NCBI GenBank assembly: GCA_963383645.1
Contig: OY726565.1
Coordinates: forward strand, 33,460,529-33,524,528
Origin: Muscardinus avellanarius
Taxonomy: Eukaryota > Chordata > Mammalia > Rodentia > Gliridae
Direction: 5' to 3'
DNA length: 64,000 bases
Numbering within the stretch: the stretch's first letter is position 1; every line of letters starts with the position of its first letter. The translations under genes and the position numbers were made by a program. This document shows positions 11,185 to 25,500 of this stretch, in pieces. Under the pieces are notes generated by a model. That model saw only the letters and a list, made by a program, of their open reading frames with translations. It had not been told where the DNA came from and made no database searches.

Positions 11185-14100
11185 AGGGAATAATAACAAG
11201 AGGAAAAAGTCTGTACACTTTTAGTACAGACACAATTTCTTTCTTTCTTTTTTGAGACAGGATCCCAACTAAGTTGTCCAGGCTGAGCTTAAACTCACAA
11301 TCCTCCAGCCTCGGCCTTCAAAGTAGCTAAGATTCTAGGTGTGTACCATCACAGGATCTTTTTAAATGTGGAATATTTTTGATCTGTGGTTGGTTGAATC
11401 CACAGATGTGGAAACCCCAGATACCTCTGCCCTCAATGTTAAAGATTAAATCTATCTTAATTTTGTTTATAAAAATTTTTCAGCAATAAATTTTATAAAT
11501 GAAAAACATCAGCCAGGCATGGTGGCACAGGTCTATAAAATCAGTACTGGGGAGGCTGAGACAGGAGGAGAGCAGGTTCTAGGACAGCCTCATCAAGTAG
11601 TGAGACTCTCAGCAATGTGGCAAGATCTTATTGCCAAATAAGAAATAAAATCGGTCTGTGGATGTAGCTCATAGGTAGAATGCTTCTAGGTTCAATCCCC
11701 AGTTCCACAAATAATAAGTAAGTGAAAAACATGAAAATATGAAATATAGAGCAAAACAAATTTTGTCCAATGTTAATTCCTAAGGCCTCTGGCTTAGCCA
11801 CCAGCAGTTGAAAATAAGAAAAATGTACCTGTTATCATGAATGTAAATATTAATAGTGAATGTCTAATAAATTCCTAAATATGTTAAAATTCTTAGCAAT
11901 TTAGATTGACTTTAGCCCTAGTCAGAGAGCAAAGATTATTATAAGTTCAACCTCCCATATTTTATAATAATGTTATAAAACTGAAACATACACTTAGTAA
12001 TTGCTTTGTAGCTAAACCAGTTGACCAATAAATATCCATAGGGTTCTAAAATCACTGTTTGATGACACTGAAGTCCAAAAATCATAGATATAAATAGGCA
12101 CTTGGAAGCTGGAAAGTTGAGATGTGTACCAGCTTCAAGAAATATATGGATTGTTAAGTACAGTTTTATAGAAACCTCACATGTGACAAATGGGGTACTT
12201 TATCTCTAAAGTGTAACAAAAATTGGCTGAAAGAATGAATTCAAAAGCTGCTAAGAAGTGTGTTGAGATGGAATGGCTTAAAAGGCAGATTCCTATGTGG
12301 ATTTATTCTAATAGAGACACTCCAGCAATCCTCTGAATGTACCTTATATGACAATCCACCCTAAACATGCCTTGGCCTCAACAGGACAAATCAAGTAAAT
12401 CTATACTTAGCAAAAAGCACATGTTAAATATCTAAACGCAGAAATATACTTCATAACTGACACGATTAGACTAACTTTTCGTTGGGCTACCTGTTTATGT
12501 GTCTAACTCACTAAATTACATAAAAGTTAAAATGAATATAGAGAATAGAAATACTTACTTTAGCAGCTTTCAAAATAGAGTTAGGAGAATTCAGACCAAC
12601 AAGTTGGCCCAGAACATATTTCATTTCATCAGTGGTTCCCTTAGCCATTTGGTTACCTCAAAAATAAATAGAATCAACAACACATTAGTAAAAAACTTTA
12701 AATATGCAAATCCATTAAAATATGCATTCTGTTTAACAGCACAATAACTTCTACTCGTCCTTCCCTTACTGGGAATTAAACCCAGGGGAGCTCTAACACT
12801 GAGTTATATCCCCTGCCCTTTTATTTTATTATGAAACAGGGTCTCTAGTATCCCAGGCTGCCTAGAATTTGTGATTCCCTTGCCTCAGCATTCTGAATAG
12901 ATGGGATTAGAGGCATGTACCACCATGCCAACCTAACTGGTATTTCTTTTCCTCTTTCTGTAGCTGGGAATTGAAGCCAGGAGTCCTCCACCTCTAAACC
13001 CCTTAAAAAAATTTTTTTTTTTTTTTTTAAATTTTGAAATAGGATCTCACTAAGCTGCGGAGGCTGGCTCAAACCTGCAATCCTCCTGTGTCAGCCTCCC
13101 AAGACTGGCATGACAGGTATGTGCCACTGCACCCTGCTTAGCATTCTTATAATTTATCACTGATCATAGCTGTTTATCAAAGGCTAAATAAAACTGAATT
13201 CTAGCAAGTAAAAAAGAAAAGCAATTTTATTTACTTTAATATATGGCACAAGAGCAACTTCCCTAAGAAAGGAGGCAGGCAAATTTAGACACTGGTTTTT
13301 GCTATAGTTAATAAGCTATTTATTCTAGTAATGTGATGATAAACAAATTGTAAAGAAATACCTGGATGAGTTTGAATTTGAACATATGGATGTGCCAGGA
13401 GCTCAGAAATGGATATCCTCTGTTTAGGGTCCCTTATTAAACAGCACTATGAAAAAAATATTTGGGGAAAACCCCAAACACAAAAAAATAGGTTTTTAAA
13501 AATGTGATACTGAGAAATTATTCTTCCAGATTTTATAATATTATAGAAATTGCTTTCCAGAGATTCAACTTGAACAAATGATAAAATTTACCAAGTCACT
13601 TTTGCAAAACCCCCAAGTATCCATTAGGCTTTTTTTTTTTTTTTTGGTACTGGGGATTGAACCCAGGGGCATTCCACCTTCAAACTATATCCCCAACCCT
13701 TTTTTAACTTTTTTATTTTAAAACAGGGTTTTACCAAGTTGATGAGAGTCTCACTACTTGCTGAGGCTGTTCTCAAACCTGAGACGCTCCTCTCTCAGCC
13801 TCCCAAGTAATGAATGGGATCACAAGAATGTGCCACCACACCCAGCTAAGGTTTAAAACACTCTCAAAGTAAACTAAAGATGCTTTAAAAGCTGGTCAGC
13901 AATCCTTTTCAGTAGAACAGTTATATTTAAGCCAGTTACATAATCCCAGTCACCTTAGATATTTTTTTTCTTTTTGTGCTACTGAAGATTGAACCCAGGG
14001 ACATGCTACTCTGAGTTATACCCCCAGCACTGTTTTAAATATTTTGAAATAGGGTCTTGCTAGTTTGATGAGTCTCACTACTTGCTGAGGCTGTCCTCAA

Positions 14101-17100
14101 CCTTTGATCCTCCTGTCTCAGCCTCCATGCACATATTGAGATTATAGGTGTGCACCACACAGCAGGCCTCAGCTATTTCTTTTTTTCTTTTCTTTTTTGC
14201 GGGTCTGGGGATGGAACCCAGAAGCATTTGACCTCCAAGCTACACCCTCTGCCCAGTTTATTATTCTTTATTTTGAAACAGGGTCTCACTGAGTTGCAAA
14301 GGGCCTCACTAAGTAGCTGAGGCTGTCCCAGAACCGCGATCTTCCAGTCTCAGCCTCCCAAATACTGGGATTACAAGCATGCGCCACCACGCCCAGCTTT
14401 CAGCTATTTCTTTTAAGCAAACAATTAATTATGTGAAAAGTTATGTATATCCATATAGCAGTAATATTACCTTTAACACATCTTGAAGATCTTTCTCTGG
14501 AATATCAGGAAAATCAATTTCATGATTAGGATCAATTATGGCATGTAATTTAGAAATCTGATTAATTATATGTTGAAATGGTGTTTTCCCATAAGTCATA
14601 TAGTACAAAATGCATCCTAAAGACCAAACATCACTTTTGGGGCTTATCTAAGGAAAGGGGGGAAAAAAAGAAAAAAGTAAAACAAGTTGCTTTATATAAA
14701 AAATATATATAAATATATAAAATATTTTTATTTAAAATCATAATTATCAAAATCATAAATCTTAGTGAGTGTGAAAGTACTAGATTATATTTACATGGCA
14801 AATTTTTTTCTAGTTTTCATTACATTTAGTTATTTCATCAAAGAGATAGGCTTCACTTTAAAGCTTTCAACAAATTTCTAATTAGTTCAATTTAGTCAAA
14901 ATATTACATTCTTGAAATACAGGACTATATAAGCATAACTATAAATTTGTTCCCCCAAATTACTGAATTAAATGTTTTTATATAAATACAACATATACAC
15001 TTTTCAGAGGTCACTTAAACTGGGCAACTTTTCACCTAAGAGTATAAACTGCAGAACTAGGTTAAGCAGAGCTTGTGTCCTGGTCTTATCACTACCTGGT
15101 AAGTCTCTCTAGATGTGTCTCTCTTCACCTCTAAAACAGAAATAATAGAAGTACATTGCCATGGGACCCTGTGGGGCAGCTAATGGCTTAGCGGCAGAGT
15201 ACTTGCCTAGCATGTGTGAGGTCCTGAGCTCGATCCCCAGCATTGCCAAAAGACAAAACAAAGCACACTGTCACGGGCATTAAATGATATAACCATGAAT
15301 ATGGCTCACCAGAGAGTAGTTTCTGGTTACAGTAGGTACTCAATAAATACTATTTACTAGGTACTTTTTTCTTTGTTTACAGTGCTGGGGTTGAACCCTG
15401 GGCCATTTGCACGCTCATATTACTACTTAAACTCCTGGCCCAATATCATTATTAAATGTTCACTGCATTAAAATCACATTAGAAAAAAAGCATTAAGATA
15501 ATATAAAGATAATATAATTATTCTTTTTTAAAGGTGGCTGTGTTGCACAATGCATAATTATTCTTTTGACTTTAAAAAGAAACTATGACCCAACGTAGCT
15601 GTGGACATAATAAGAATGGTTAAAAACAAAACATATACTCTCCACAAAGGACACATCTAAACTAATTGGCACAGAAAGTTAAGAGAAGGAAAAAATCAGA
15701 TATATAAAACCATTTGGAAAAAAAAAAAAAAAGCAAGAGAAGCAGCTGGGCATGGTGGTGTATTCTTGTAATACTAGTACTTGGGAGGCTGAGATAGAAG
15801 GATCACAAGTTCAAAGCCATGACAACTTAGTGAGGTTCTCAGCAACCTAGTAAGACCCTGTTTCCAAATTAGAAATAAAATCGGCCTGATGGTGTAGCTC
15901 AGAGGCAGAATGCCTCTAAGTTCAATTCCCGGCACCACTTAAAAAAAAAAAAAAGGAAGGCAGGGACTGACTATAATTTTAATATTAGAAATAGCAAAGC
16001 AGCCAGGCATAGTGACACACACTTGTAATTCCAGTAGTTGGGAGGCTGAGACAGAAAGATCGCAGATTGGGGACCACCTTCAGCAATTTAGTGAGGCCAT
16101 CTGGAACTTAGTAAGACCCTGTTTCAAACTAAGAGAATAAAAAATAGGACTGGAGGTGTATCTCGGAGGTAGAATGTCCCTGGGTTCAATCCACAGTACC
16201 AAAAAAAAAAAAAAAAAAAAAAAAAGCAAAATTCATTAGGCAGAAAGCAAGTGTTTTTTGTTTTTGTTTTTGTTGTTTTTTGTTTTTGAAGTACTGGGGA
16301 TGCAATCCAGTGGCATTCTACCTCTGAGCTCCACTCCTAGCTCTATTTTTTCTTTATTTTAAAACAGGGTCTCACTGAGTTGCAAAAGGCCTAAGTAGCT
16401 GAGGCTGCTGTACTGCTGTCTCAGCCTCCCAAAGGCTGGGATTACAAGTGTGCACCACCACACCTGGTAAAAGCAAGTTATTTTATAGTAATACAAAGTA
16501 CAATCAACCAAGAAGAGATGGTAGCAATGAATGGCAATACGCTGAAGCCACATTTACTGTGTCTTTAAGGAGATGGGTGTGGCGGTGCTCCCTTAGAATC
16601 CCAGTACTTAAAAGGCTTGACCAGCCTTGGCTAACTTAGTGAGGCCCTCTACAACTTAGTGACACCCTGTTTCAAAAAAAAGAATAAAAAATAGGGCTGG
16701 GGGTGTAGCTTGGAGATAGAATGCCCCTGGGTTCATTCCCCAGTGCTACAAACCAAAACAAAACATGTCTCTAACAATATAATAAAACAGATCCCATTAT
16801 CTGAACACACTAGAAAACTAAAATTAAAGCAAAAACTAAATTTAAGCAAAAATAACTCCGTCTTTCCCCAATTTAACTACCTGTAAACTAAATGCATTTC
16901 TAAACACATCATGGTTTAAAAAGGTTTTGATTCTTGGAAAAAGGCAGTAGTGCTGTGGAATAGTTCTGCAACCTTTCCCAATCCCTAGCCGAGACATATG
17001 GAGCATCCGGACAGCAAAGCCGGAGTACAGAAAATACTCCAGACAAAACCACGTGAAAAACTGTGGCCACAAACTCTGGGGAGTGAGTGGGTGGGGACAA

Positions 17101-17881
17101 AGGGTCAAAAGCCACAAGCCCCGCACAGCAGAAGCATCTGAAGCAGAAAGCAAGGGGCCAATGAAGGTACCCAAGCAGAAAAGGAGTCCTAGCAGCGAGG
17201 AACATTCACTGCTAGGAAGGAACACCAACTGAAGAAGACAGCTAGGGAGGGAGCCAGTGTCCTTCACCAGCAAGGATTCATGTTGAGATAAGACTCTGTC
17301 TGCAATTCAGAATCACTGAGGCCACTATGAAACATAGGTGATCTGATCATCGGAGATTTACCATTACATATTAAACAAATGAACTGACAAAGAAAATCTG
17401 AACACTGAGTACAATTCAAAATATCAAATTTTGAGCTGGGCGTGGTGGTAAACTTTTGTAATCCCAGTATTGGGGAGGCTGAGACAGGAGGATCATGTAG
17501 GTTCAAAGACAGCTTCAGCTACTTAGAGAGGCTCTCAACCACTTAGTGAGATCCTATTTCCAAATAAAATATAAAAATAAGTCTGGGAGTATAGCCTGGA
17601 GGTAGAAAGCCCCTGGGTTCCATCCCCAGTACCACATAAAAATAAATAAGTAATTGAATTTTAAAGTAAAAGGGAAACTACTTAAAAATTGAATTACAGC
17701 CGGGCTTGGTGGCACACGCTTGTAATTCCCGCGCTTGGGTGGCAGAGACAGCAGGATCGCACAGGCTCAAAGCCAGCTTCACTGGCTGAAGAGTCCCTGT
17801 TTCCAGATAGAAAAACATAAAATGGGTCTGTAAGTGTAGCCCGGAGGTAGAAGGGTTTCTAGGAACCCCAGTACCACCACC

Positions 17882-17913
<32 letters not shown>

Positions 17914-20900
17914 AATTACAAATCTTAGAAATTAAGAAAAATAAGAAACACTACAATAAGACCTGTAAGTAGCAGCAAAAGTAAAATAAAAGTCATAATT
18001 TTAATGTTTTTAATTACAAGCAAGAATACTAAAATTAAATTGGTTATTATTTAAATCAAGAAGCCAGGAAAAAATAAACATGAAGAGAATACAAAAAAGA
18101 AACTCTCAAAAATAAAAGCACATATTGGAAAACAAATGAAAACAGAATTCATAAATAAAATCAAGACCAGCTTTTGGTTTTTTTGGAGGAAGGGGTCCTG
18201 GGGTTAGAATCCAGAGGCATTCTACCTTCAAGTTACACTCCAGCCTGATTTCTTATTTAGAAACAGGGTCTCACTAAGTTGCTGAAAGCCTAAGTTGCCA
18301 TGGCTGGCTTTGAACAAGCAATCCCCTTGTCTTAGCCTCTTAAGTACTGGTATTATAAGTGTGCCAAAATGCCTACCAGCAAGACCTGGTTATTTTAAGA
18401 CCAACAAAACCATGGCAAATCTAATCAAGAAAATAAAAAAGGAGAATGAACTTAAGTTTTAGAAGAAAAGTAGAAGTTAATCAGATATAAAAGGAATTTT
18501 ATAAGAGAGAATACTTGGTAGCCAGTCGCGGTTAACACCTGTAACCCCAGGCACTAGGAAGCCTGAAGGAGGGGGATGGCAAGTTCAAGGTCAGCATGGG
18601 TAATTTAGCAAAATCTTGTCTCAAAAAGAAAAAAGGCTGGTGATGTAGCTAAGTGGTAGAGCAGCCCTGGGTTCAATCCCCAGGTCCATAAAAATGATTT
18701 CCAATCAATATATAAAAGATATCCAATATTACTAGCAATCAGGGAGATGCAAATAAAAATAACACTGAGATTCCATCTAACCCCAATAAGAATGGCAATA
18801 TCAATAAGTCAAATAACTATAATGCTGGCAAGGACATAGAAAATAGAAAATAGGAATTCTTCTACACTCTTGGTGGGATAGTAAATGAGCATAGCCGCTA
18901 TGGAGATCAGTGTGGAGATTCCTCCAAAGACTAGGAGTGGTGGAGCCACCATATGATCCAGCTATATCACTTCTTGGAATCTTTCCAAAAGAATTCAAAA
19001 AAATCAGATCTATAGTGATATATGCATATACATGTTTATAACAGCACAATTCACTGTAACCAAATTATGAAACCAACCCTAGGTGTCTGTCAACAGATGA
19101 ATAAAGAAAATGTGATATACATACACACAATGGAATTTACTCAGCCACAAAGAACAAAAGTTTACCATTTGCAGGAATGTGGAAGAAACTAGAGAATATT
19201 ATGCTAAGTATCAGAAATCAAGGGTCATATATGTGAAAGAGAAAAAATAGGAAACGCAAGTACTTTAAATAATGTGGAGAGAGACTTGTAGAAGAGCAGA
19301 AAGGGACTAGAGGAAGGATTTGGAAAGAGAAATAGGAGGATTGAGGAAGAAAACAACTCAAATGCTTCTATGTCCATTTATAAAGGCATCATTACCAAAC
19401 TCACAAAATGAACCTGAGAGGAAATAGTAAAAACCTCAAAAGGATATCAATTCAAGGCCATTTTCAGCTATTCAAATAAGAACAAATTTGTTAACTTTTT
19501 TGGTATGTGTATGGTGCTGGGATTGAACTCAAGGCATCCTACCTCCAAGCTACAGCCCCAGCCCTATTTTAATATTATTTTTTTATTTTGGAAACAGTGT
19601 CTCACTAAGTTGCTGAGAATCTTGCTAAGTTGCTGAGGCTGGCTTCAAACCTGAAATCTTGTCTCAGTGTCTGAAGCACTGGGATTACAGGGGTGCCTAC
19701 CACACCTGGCTCTGTTAACGCTTTCCCCTGTTAACACCTCTGTTAACACCCCTAGCCTTATTTTATTTTATTTTTTTAGTTTCAAACAGGATTTCACTGA
19801 GTTGCAAAGGGCCTCACTAAGTACTGAGGCTGTTTGCAAACCTCAATCCTCCTGTCTTCACCTCACAAATGCTGGGATTACAAGTGTGTGCCACCACGCC
19901 CAGCTTTTCCTTTAGTTTTAAAGGAAAATACTTTAGGTGCATTTCTTGTAGTGAGGAGTCATCACATTAAAAGAATATTAAAGAGCAATCTCAAGTCAAT
20001 AAAAGGTAAAACTGAATTCCATGACAATGCACTTAAGAAAATAAGGGCTCTATAATACTTGTAAAGGATTAGAAGTTCAAGTTATCTGGGAAGTTTACTG
20101 ACGCCAAGTAAATGGCCATAATACTTACAGTACCTTTGACTTGGATTTCCCGTTCTCTCTTGAAGAAGACATATCTTTGATTGCTTCTGGTGGCATATAA
20201 TTAACTGTGCCAACCTGTTTGCCAAGTAACAGAAAACATGAATCAGTGAAAATAGTGCATTCTGCCTTAAAATTTTAAAAACACAAATGCTAGACTCTTA
20301 GAAACTAGTATAGTTATAGATTTCAGTAATATACTTCAATATTTCAAATAACTGCAAACAATGTTAAGATTATATAAAAAGGTATTTTACAACTTCAGCA
20401 ATGTAAAGGGGGTCAGAACCAGAAAACGGATTCTTTTCAGGATGCTGTGCTTTTTCCATAAGTACAGTGGGCAATTAGTAAGATCTGCCTTAAAAACTGT
20501 CCAGGCTAAAATTTATAAATGGCCACAAACTTTGAAGGACTTGATTATCATTCATTTATATGCTGGAAGAGAATCAACATTTTTTTCTCCCTCTAATAAA
20601 ATCCAACCACAAACAAACAAATACAACACATCTAGCTCTGTCTCCTGGTTCTTTTGGCCCCATGTGCAAGCTGAGAAAGGATGGGCACCCAAATCAACTA
20701 AAAGCTTCTGCAACAGGTTCACACCCACCTTACAAAATGCTCCTTTTATTCTAAAACAAGTGGTCCTATTTTTAATATAAGATTCCTATACTTTAGGGCT
20801 TTGCAGTAGGAGGTATCTAAAAGCTTATCTGTTGGCAGAGGGGGCACCATTCCTGCTGTATGACAGGGTCGCAGCTGGGAGAATTCAGCAGGGCTGGAAG

Positions 20901-22459
20901 ACTCTGGCAAAACTGAAGCCATTATCCCTCTTGATTTTAGTTATAATGATAATATTAATGAAATTTGAACAATGCTTTGATTGAGGATTGCGACTGGAAA
21001 ATGCTGGGAATAGCACTAAGGAGAATATGACTATGGGAGAACTTTTAAGAAGCTACATAGGAAAGAGCTCTCTGCTCCTCTGCTTATAACACCTGACTCA
21101 CTTAAGGTTTTAGCCATGAAAGGAAAAAGTTAACTTTAGGCAAATTATACCTACTGTGCAAGGCTCTCTATATGTTGCTTATAAGTTAGGGGGTCGACTG
21201 GTATCTCCCTCAGGGGGCTAGCACTAATGAGAATACTTTTCCATCTCCAAACAATCCTCCACTTCCCTATGCAGGAGTGTATGATGTATGGCAAGCACAG
21301 AGTTAATATTACTGGAAAATGGCTTGATGTCAGGACTGTGCCATTCCTACAGAGGGCTGGGCAGGCGGGGACCTCCTTGGTGCCTGCTCACTAAAGCACA
21401 AAAGAGTTCTCTTGATAAACAACTTAACAGGTATTATAGAAAATTAGGTGTAGGCATTGTATGCTAGAAAAATAGAGTAAGTTTATGGGGGTTTGGTGAT
21501 TGGGTCAAAATAAGTTAATAGAATACCTAGTAGCCAAAATAGCAGGTAAAATTAGCAATTAATTTTAGAAGTAGATACAGTAAGTCTAATATTTAGTAGC
21601 TAAGATAAAGGATAAGATAAGTTCAGTTAAAGTTTATTATGTGTGCTATATAGTAGTAATAAGTTTTGTAGGTCAATTTATTACAAATTAATAAGAAACA
21701 AAAAAACAAGAAAAACGGGTGGCTTCGTGGTGTGCCTGCTGTGTGGAATTCAGGTTAATAAAAAACTAGATGGAAAGCAATGTATGTGTAATGTGGTTTT
21801 GAAAACTAAATGAAAACAAAACACACATGATGTGCTTGCTGTAACCTGTCAGATTCACGTATAAATAAAGTATATTCTAGGGCACAGGCAGAGATGCCTT
21901 CCCCCTGCTACTAAGCACGGTGTCTCTCATTCTTCAATTTCATGGGCCCTACATCTCCTTCAAGACCCCTGGACTGGCCGAGGCTGGACCCCAGCAATCT
22001 ATAACTCAGTGTTTAGCCTTACTTTTGATATGAAAAGAAATGATTGTCCAATACAACTGTTTTAAGGGCATGCTGCCCATATATTCCTTCTACAAAGTCT
22101 AGTTTTGTTCCTAGGACTAAGCAGATCCATATCAGAAATCTACATCCATCAAATCCATCATTTTAGCTGTAAGTAAAATTATCATTTACTTATACTCCAA
22201 TGTCATTGCTTCAGTTTTATGGAAGTACATTAGATTTGCTGCTGCATATCTAATCACAAAAATGCTGTGGGGTACAATTTTATCAAAGCCCGGTGCCGGG
22301 TATGGTGGCGTATGTTTGCAATCCCAGTACTTGGGAGGCAGAAACAGAAAGATCTCAAGTTTGCAGCAACTTAGTGAGACCCTATTTAAAAATAAAGAAT
22401 AAAAAATAGGGCTGGGGTTGGGGCTAGGAGGTAGAATGCCCCTGGGTTCAATCCTGGGC

Positions 22460-22518
<59 letters not shown>

Positions 22519-25500
22519 CTTTGCTTCTCTGGAAGAACAGAAATAATCAATAATCTTACTTCATGGACAATGAAAAACATATAACTGCATTTCCCTCCTT
22601 TGGTAGCTACCAGAGCCAAATTTCCAGGTCACTTTTAGATCTTGACCGAAATGATTCCTTAGGCAGGTATCAGTGCTTCTTACTTCAGCTACAGGAAAAT
22701 CATTCAAAACTGCTACATATATTTCTACCTCATCTTGACTTTCCAATCCAAATCCAATTATATTGACTTTCCATGGTTTTGAAACTCTTTATAGTTACAA
22801 TATCAATTCTTACAAAAATTCCTAAAACCCTTTGAAAAAGATCAGTAAAAAAAAAATAACATGCACTGGCAAAATAATACAAAGTGCAAAGAAACTAAAC
22901 TCTATTGTGTAGTGGCCAACCACCCGCTGCAATCCTACCTGGGAATCTTTAACAATGCTTGTTGTATCCGGTTGCATTTGGTTTGCAATTCCAAAATCAA
23001 TGAGCTTCAGCATTCCATCAACTATCAAAAAGTTCGCAGGCTTGAGATCACTGTGAACGATGCCTTTAAGACAAAACCAATTCCATTACACAAGGTAAAA
23101 CATTCTGCAGACAAAATAATCGCAATCTACAGGTCAAGCTGTTTCCTTCAACTAGTCAGCCCAATTAAATATTATATATACATATATATATACACATACA
23201 TACATACATACATACATACATATTCTATACTTTGATAATGCTGGCCACGTGCAAGTGTGCTGGTTATAATGAATCATTTAATTGTCATAATAATGCTGAG
23301 GTATGTACCAGCTTCATTCCCATTTTAGAGTAATGAAACTAACGCAATTAGTTTAAATTAAATTGTTCAAGGTCACAAGGCCTAAGTGACAGACACTGTC
23401 ATAAACTGAAGCTTATCCTTAATCCTTGTGATTTACTGCCAGATGGTAAGAACCTTGTGTTTCTGACATCTCCATCTCGGCAGTGCTGATGAAGTACACG
23501 TTAACGTATAAGAAGAGAGAACAAGGAGATAAATTACAAATTGTTTAAGTGAATAGCATTTTTTTTATTGTTTTATCTTATTTTTTGTGGTACTGGGAAT
23601 TGAACCCAGGGACATTCTACCTCTGAGCTACACCCGCTCCAGCCCTATTTTTGTTTTTTATCCTTTATTTTGAAAAAGGGGCTCACTAAGTTACAAAGGG
23701 GCTCATTAAGTTGCTGAGATCAGACCTGTGATCCTCCTGTCTCAGTTTCCCAAGTACTGTGATTACAAACATCTACCACCATGCCTGGCTTATTTTATTT
23801 TTTTAAGATAGGGTAAAGGCAGAGAAAACCTTCTAAAAAAGAACCAAGAAAATGTTTAAGTAAAAACCAGAGGATAACAGTAAAAATATAACAACAACAA
23901 CAACAAAAAAAAATCCTTATTACTCAGAAATGGTATATAATAAAAAAAATTATTAGGAGAATGAGAGAAATAAACATCTCATATTTTTAGGGTTCCTGAA
24001 ACCCTAAAGTCTCTGATCTACTGCAATATAAGTACTTGGAGATAAGTATCCAGATTACAGTAATACTAAGAAAGATACATTTTCTATTATGAACTTAAAA
24101 ACTTGAGTTCCTGTCCTATATTCTTTAGGTTAACAGTGTTTCAGAAAATAGGTTTGTCCCTTCATCTTTAAATAAACCTCCAATTGTTTAGTTCATCTAA
24201 TTAAACGTGCCAATAAAGTTATAGCTGTAATTTTCAAAGATACCACTGTTAACATTTTAACTTTACATATGACACTTTAAGATACCATGTTGATGAATTG
24301 TGTGTACTGCTTCCAACATATTTTTCCAGTAACTTTTGCGTTCCCATGGATTAATCGATTTTTTCTTTTTAAGCCAGCTATTAAGATCAATATTTCCACA
24401 TTCCATTACCATGTAGATGTATTGGTCTGTAATCTCACTGCAATTAAAAAACAAATAATGGCAACAAAACAATAAATGGCTAATTTATATTAATGAAGAT
24501 TTATACTTAGTATTTAGCTGAAGGATTATAACCAAGAAAAAGAAAAACAAAAGGTTTTCTTTTAAAATTAAAAACAAAATCTTACTAGTCATAAAGTCGA
24601 ATGATCTTATCACTGTGTTGTTGTAGTTTATTCAAATAAGCTATTTCATTCCGGTAACTTTCGATAGTTTGGCTATCTGCATCTTCTAAGTTGACATATT
24701 TTATAGCATATATCTGCTTTTTTTCATTCAACACCTGAAATACCTATATAGTATAACAAAAAGACAAAATTTTAGGCTGAGAAAAATTCTGAAGGAAGCA
24801 ATCCCAGTACTTGGGAGGCTGACATAGGAGGATCCCTTGAGGCCAGCCTCAGCAACTTAGTGAAACTCTGTTTTAAAATTAAAAATAAAAAGCTGGGAAT
24901 GTAGCTCAGAGGTAGAATGCCCCAGGTCCCAATCCCAGTACCAATAAATAATAAATTTCTGAAGGAAATACTGCCATGAACAATTGAAAGTTTCTGGGTA
25001 TATTTTGAGTATAAAAAGTAAAATAAAATCATTTTGAGAGTAGTAATTGATTTCTAACAATGTGTAAAAAGGAGCATTCAATAACTCAAAGGTATAAATC
25101 TAAAATGCTTTTATATCAACATATAAGAAAAGCAATTCTGTTGGATACCTTAACCAGGGAAGTAACAGAACAAGAAATGTTTACAATGTTAAGGATGACT
25201 GAGGCTGTGATAAAGGGGCAATTCACTTCATAGCTGGTGTTTCCCTGGTGCCTGGCACTGACTATTTCATTGATGTGATACAGAATATTTTGAAAAATAC
25301 TAATTAAAAGAAGCCTGGCATGGGGACACACGCTTATAATTCCAGTACTTGGGAGGGTGAGACAGGAAGATCACAGGTTCGAGGACAGCCTCAGCAAGTA
25401 TAAGACTCTCATCGACCTAGAGAGACCCTATTTCCAAATAAAAATAAAATGGGGCTCGGAGTGCAGCTTAAAGGTAGAATGATCCCATGTTATGTTCAAT

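Larger units (their letters stand above)
10968..11440 (+). mobile_element. Tigger/MER-like DNA transposon relic in intron 21, interrupted
   Basis: The ends GGCTGTCTCTTGATTTTTGT and TGGTTGGTTGAATCCACAGA resemble Tigger-derived MER elements. A (TG)n tract and an Alu-like SINE sit inside. Confidence 0.55.
17915..19470 (+). mobile_element. L1 fragments (ORF2 pieces and 3' end), antisense to TTK
   Basis: ATAAAATCAAGACCAGCTTT and CAAATCTAATCAAGAAAATA belong to mid-ORF2. From about 18700, GAGATGCAAATAAAAATAAC to TGGAATTTACTCAGCCACAA is the ORF2 end. SINEs split it and it holds many stops. It lies in intron 18. Confidence 0.75.

Noticed and set aside
16842..17273. 143-codon minus-strand frame in intron 18
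   Set aside because: No recognisable domain and no splice or start context; the region is kept as unassigned.
20361..20780. 139-codon plus-strand frame in intron 17
   Set aside because: Antisense in an intron, AT-rich, no family resemblance.
24263..24437. Stop-like ending KCHM after exon 16 in the raw frame
   Set aside because: It is intron read-through; the true continuation is exon 17 (GIVHSDLKP).
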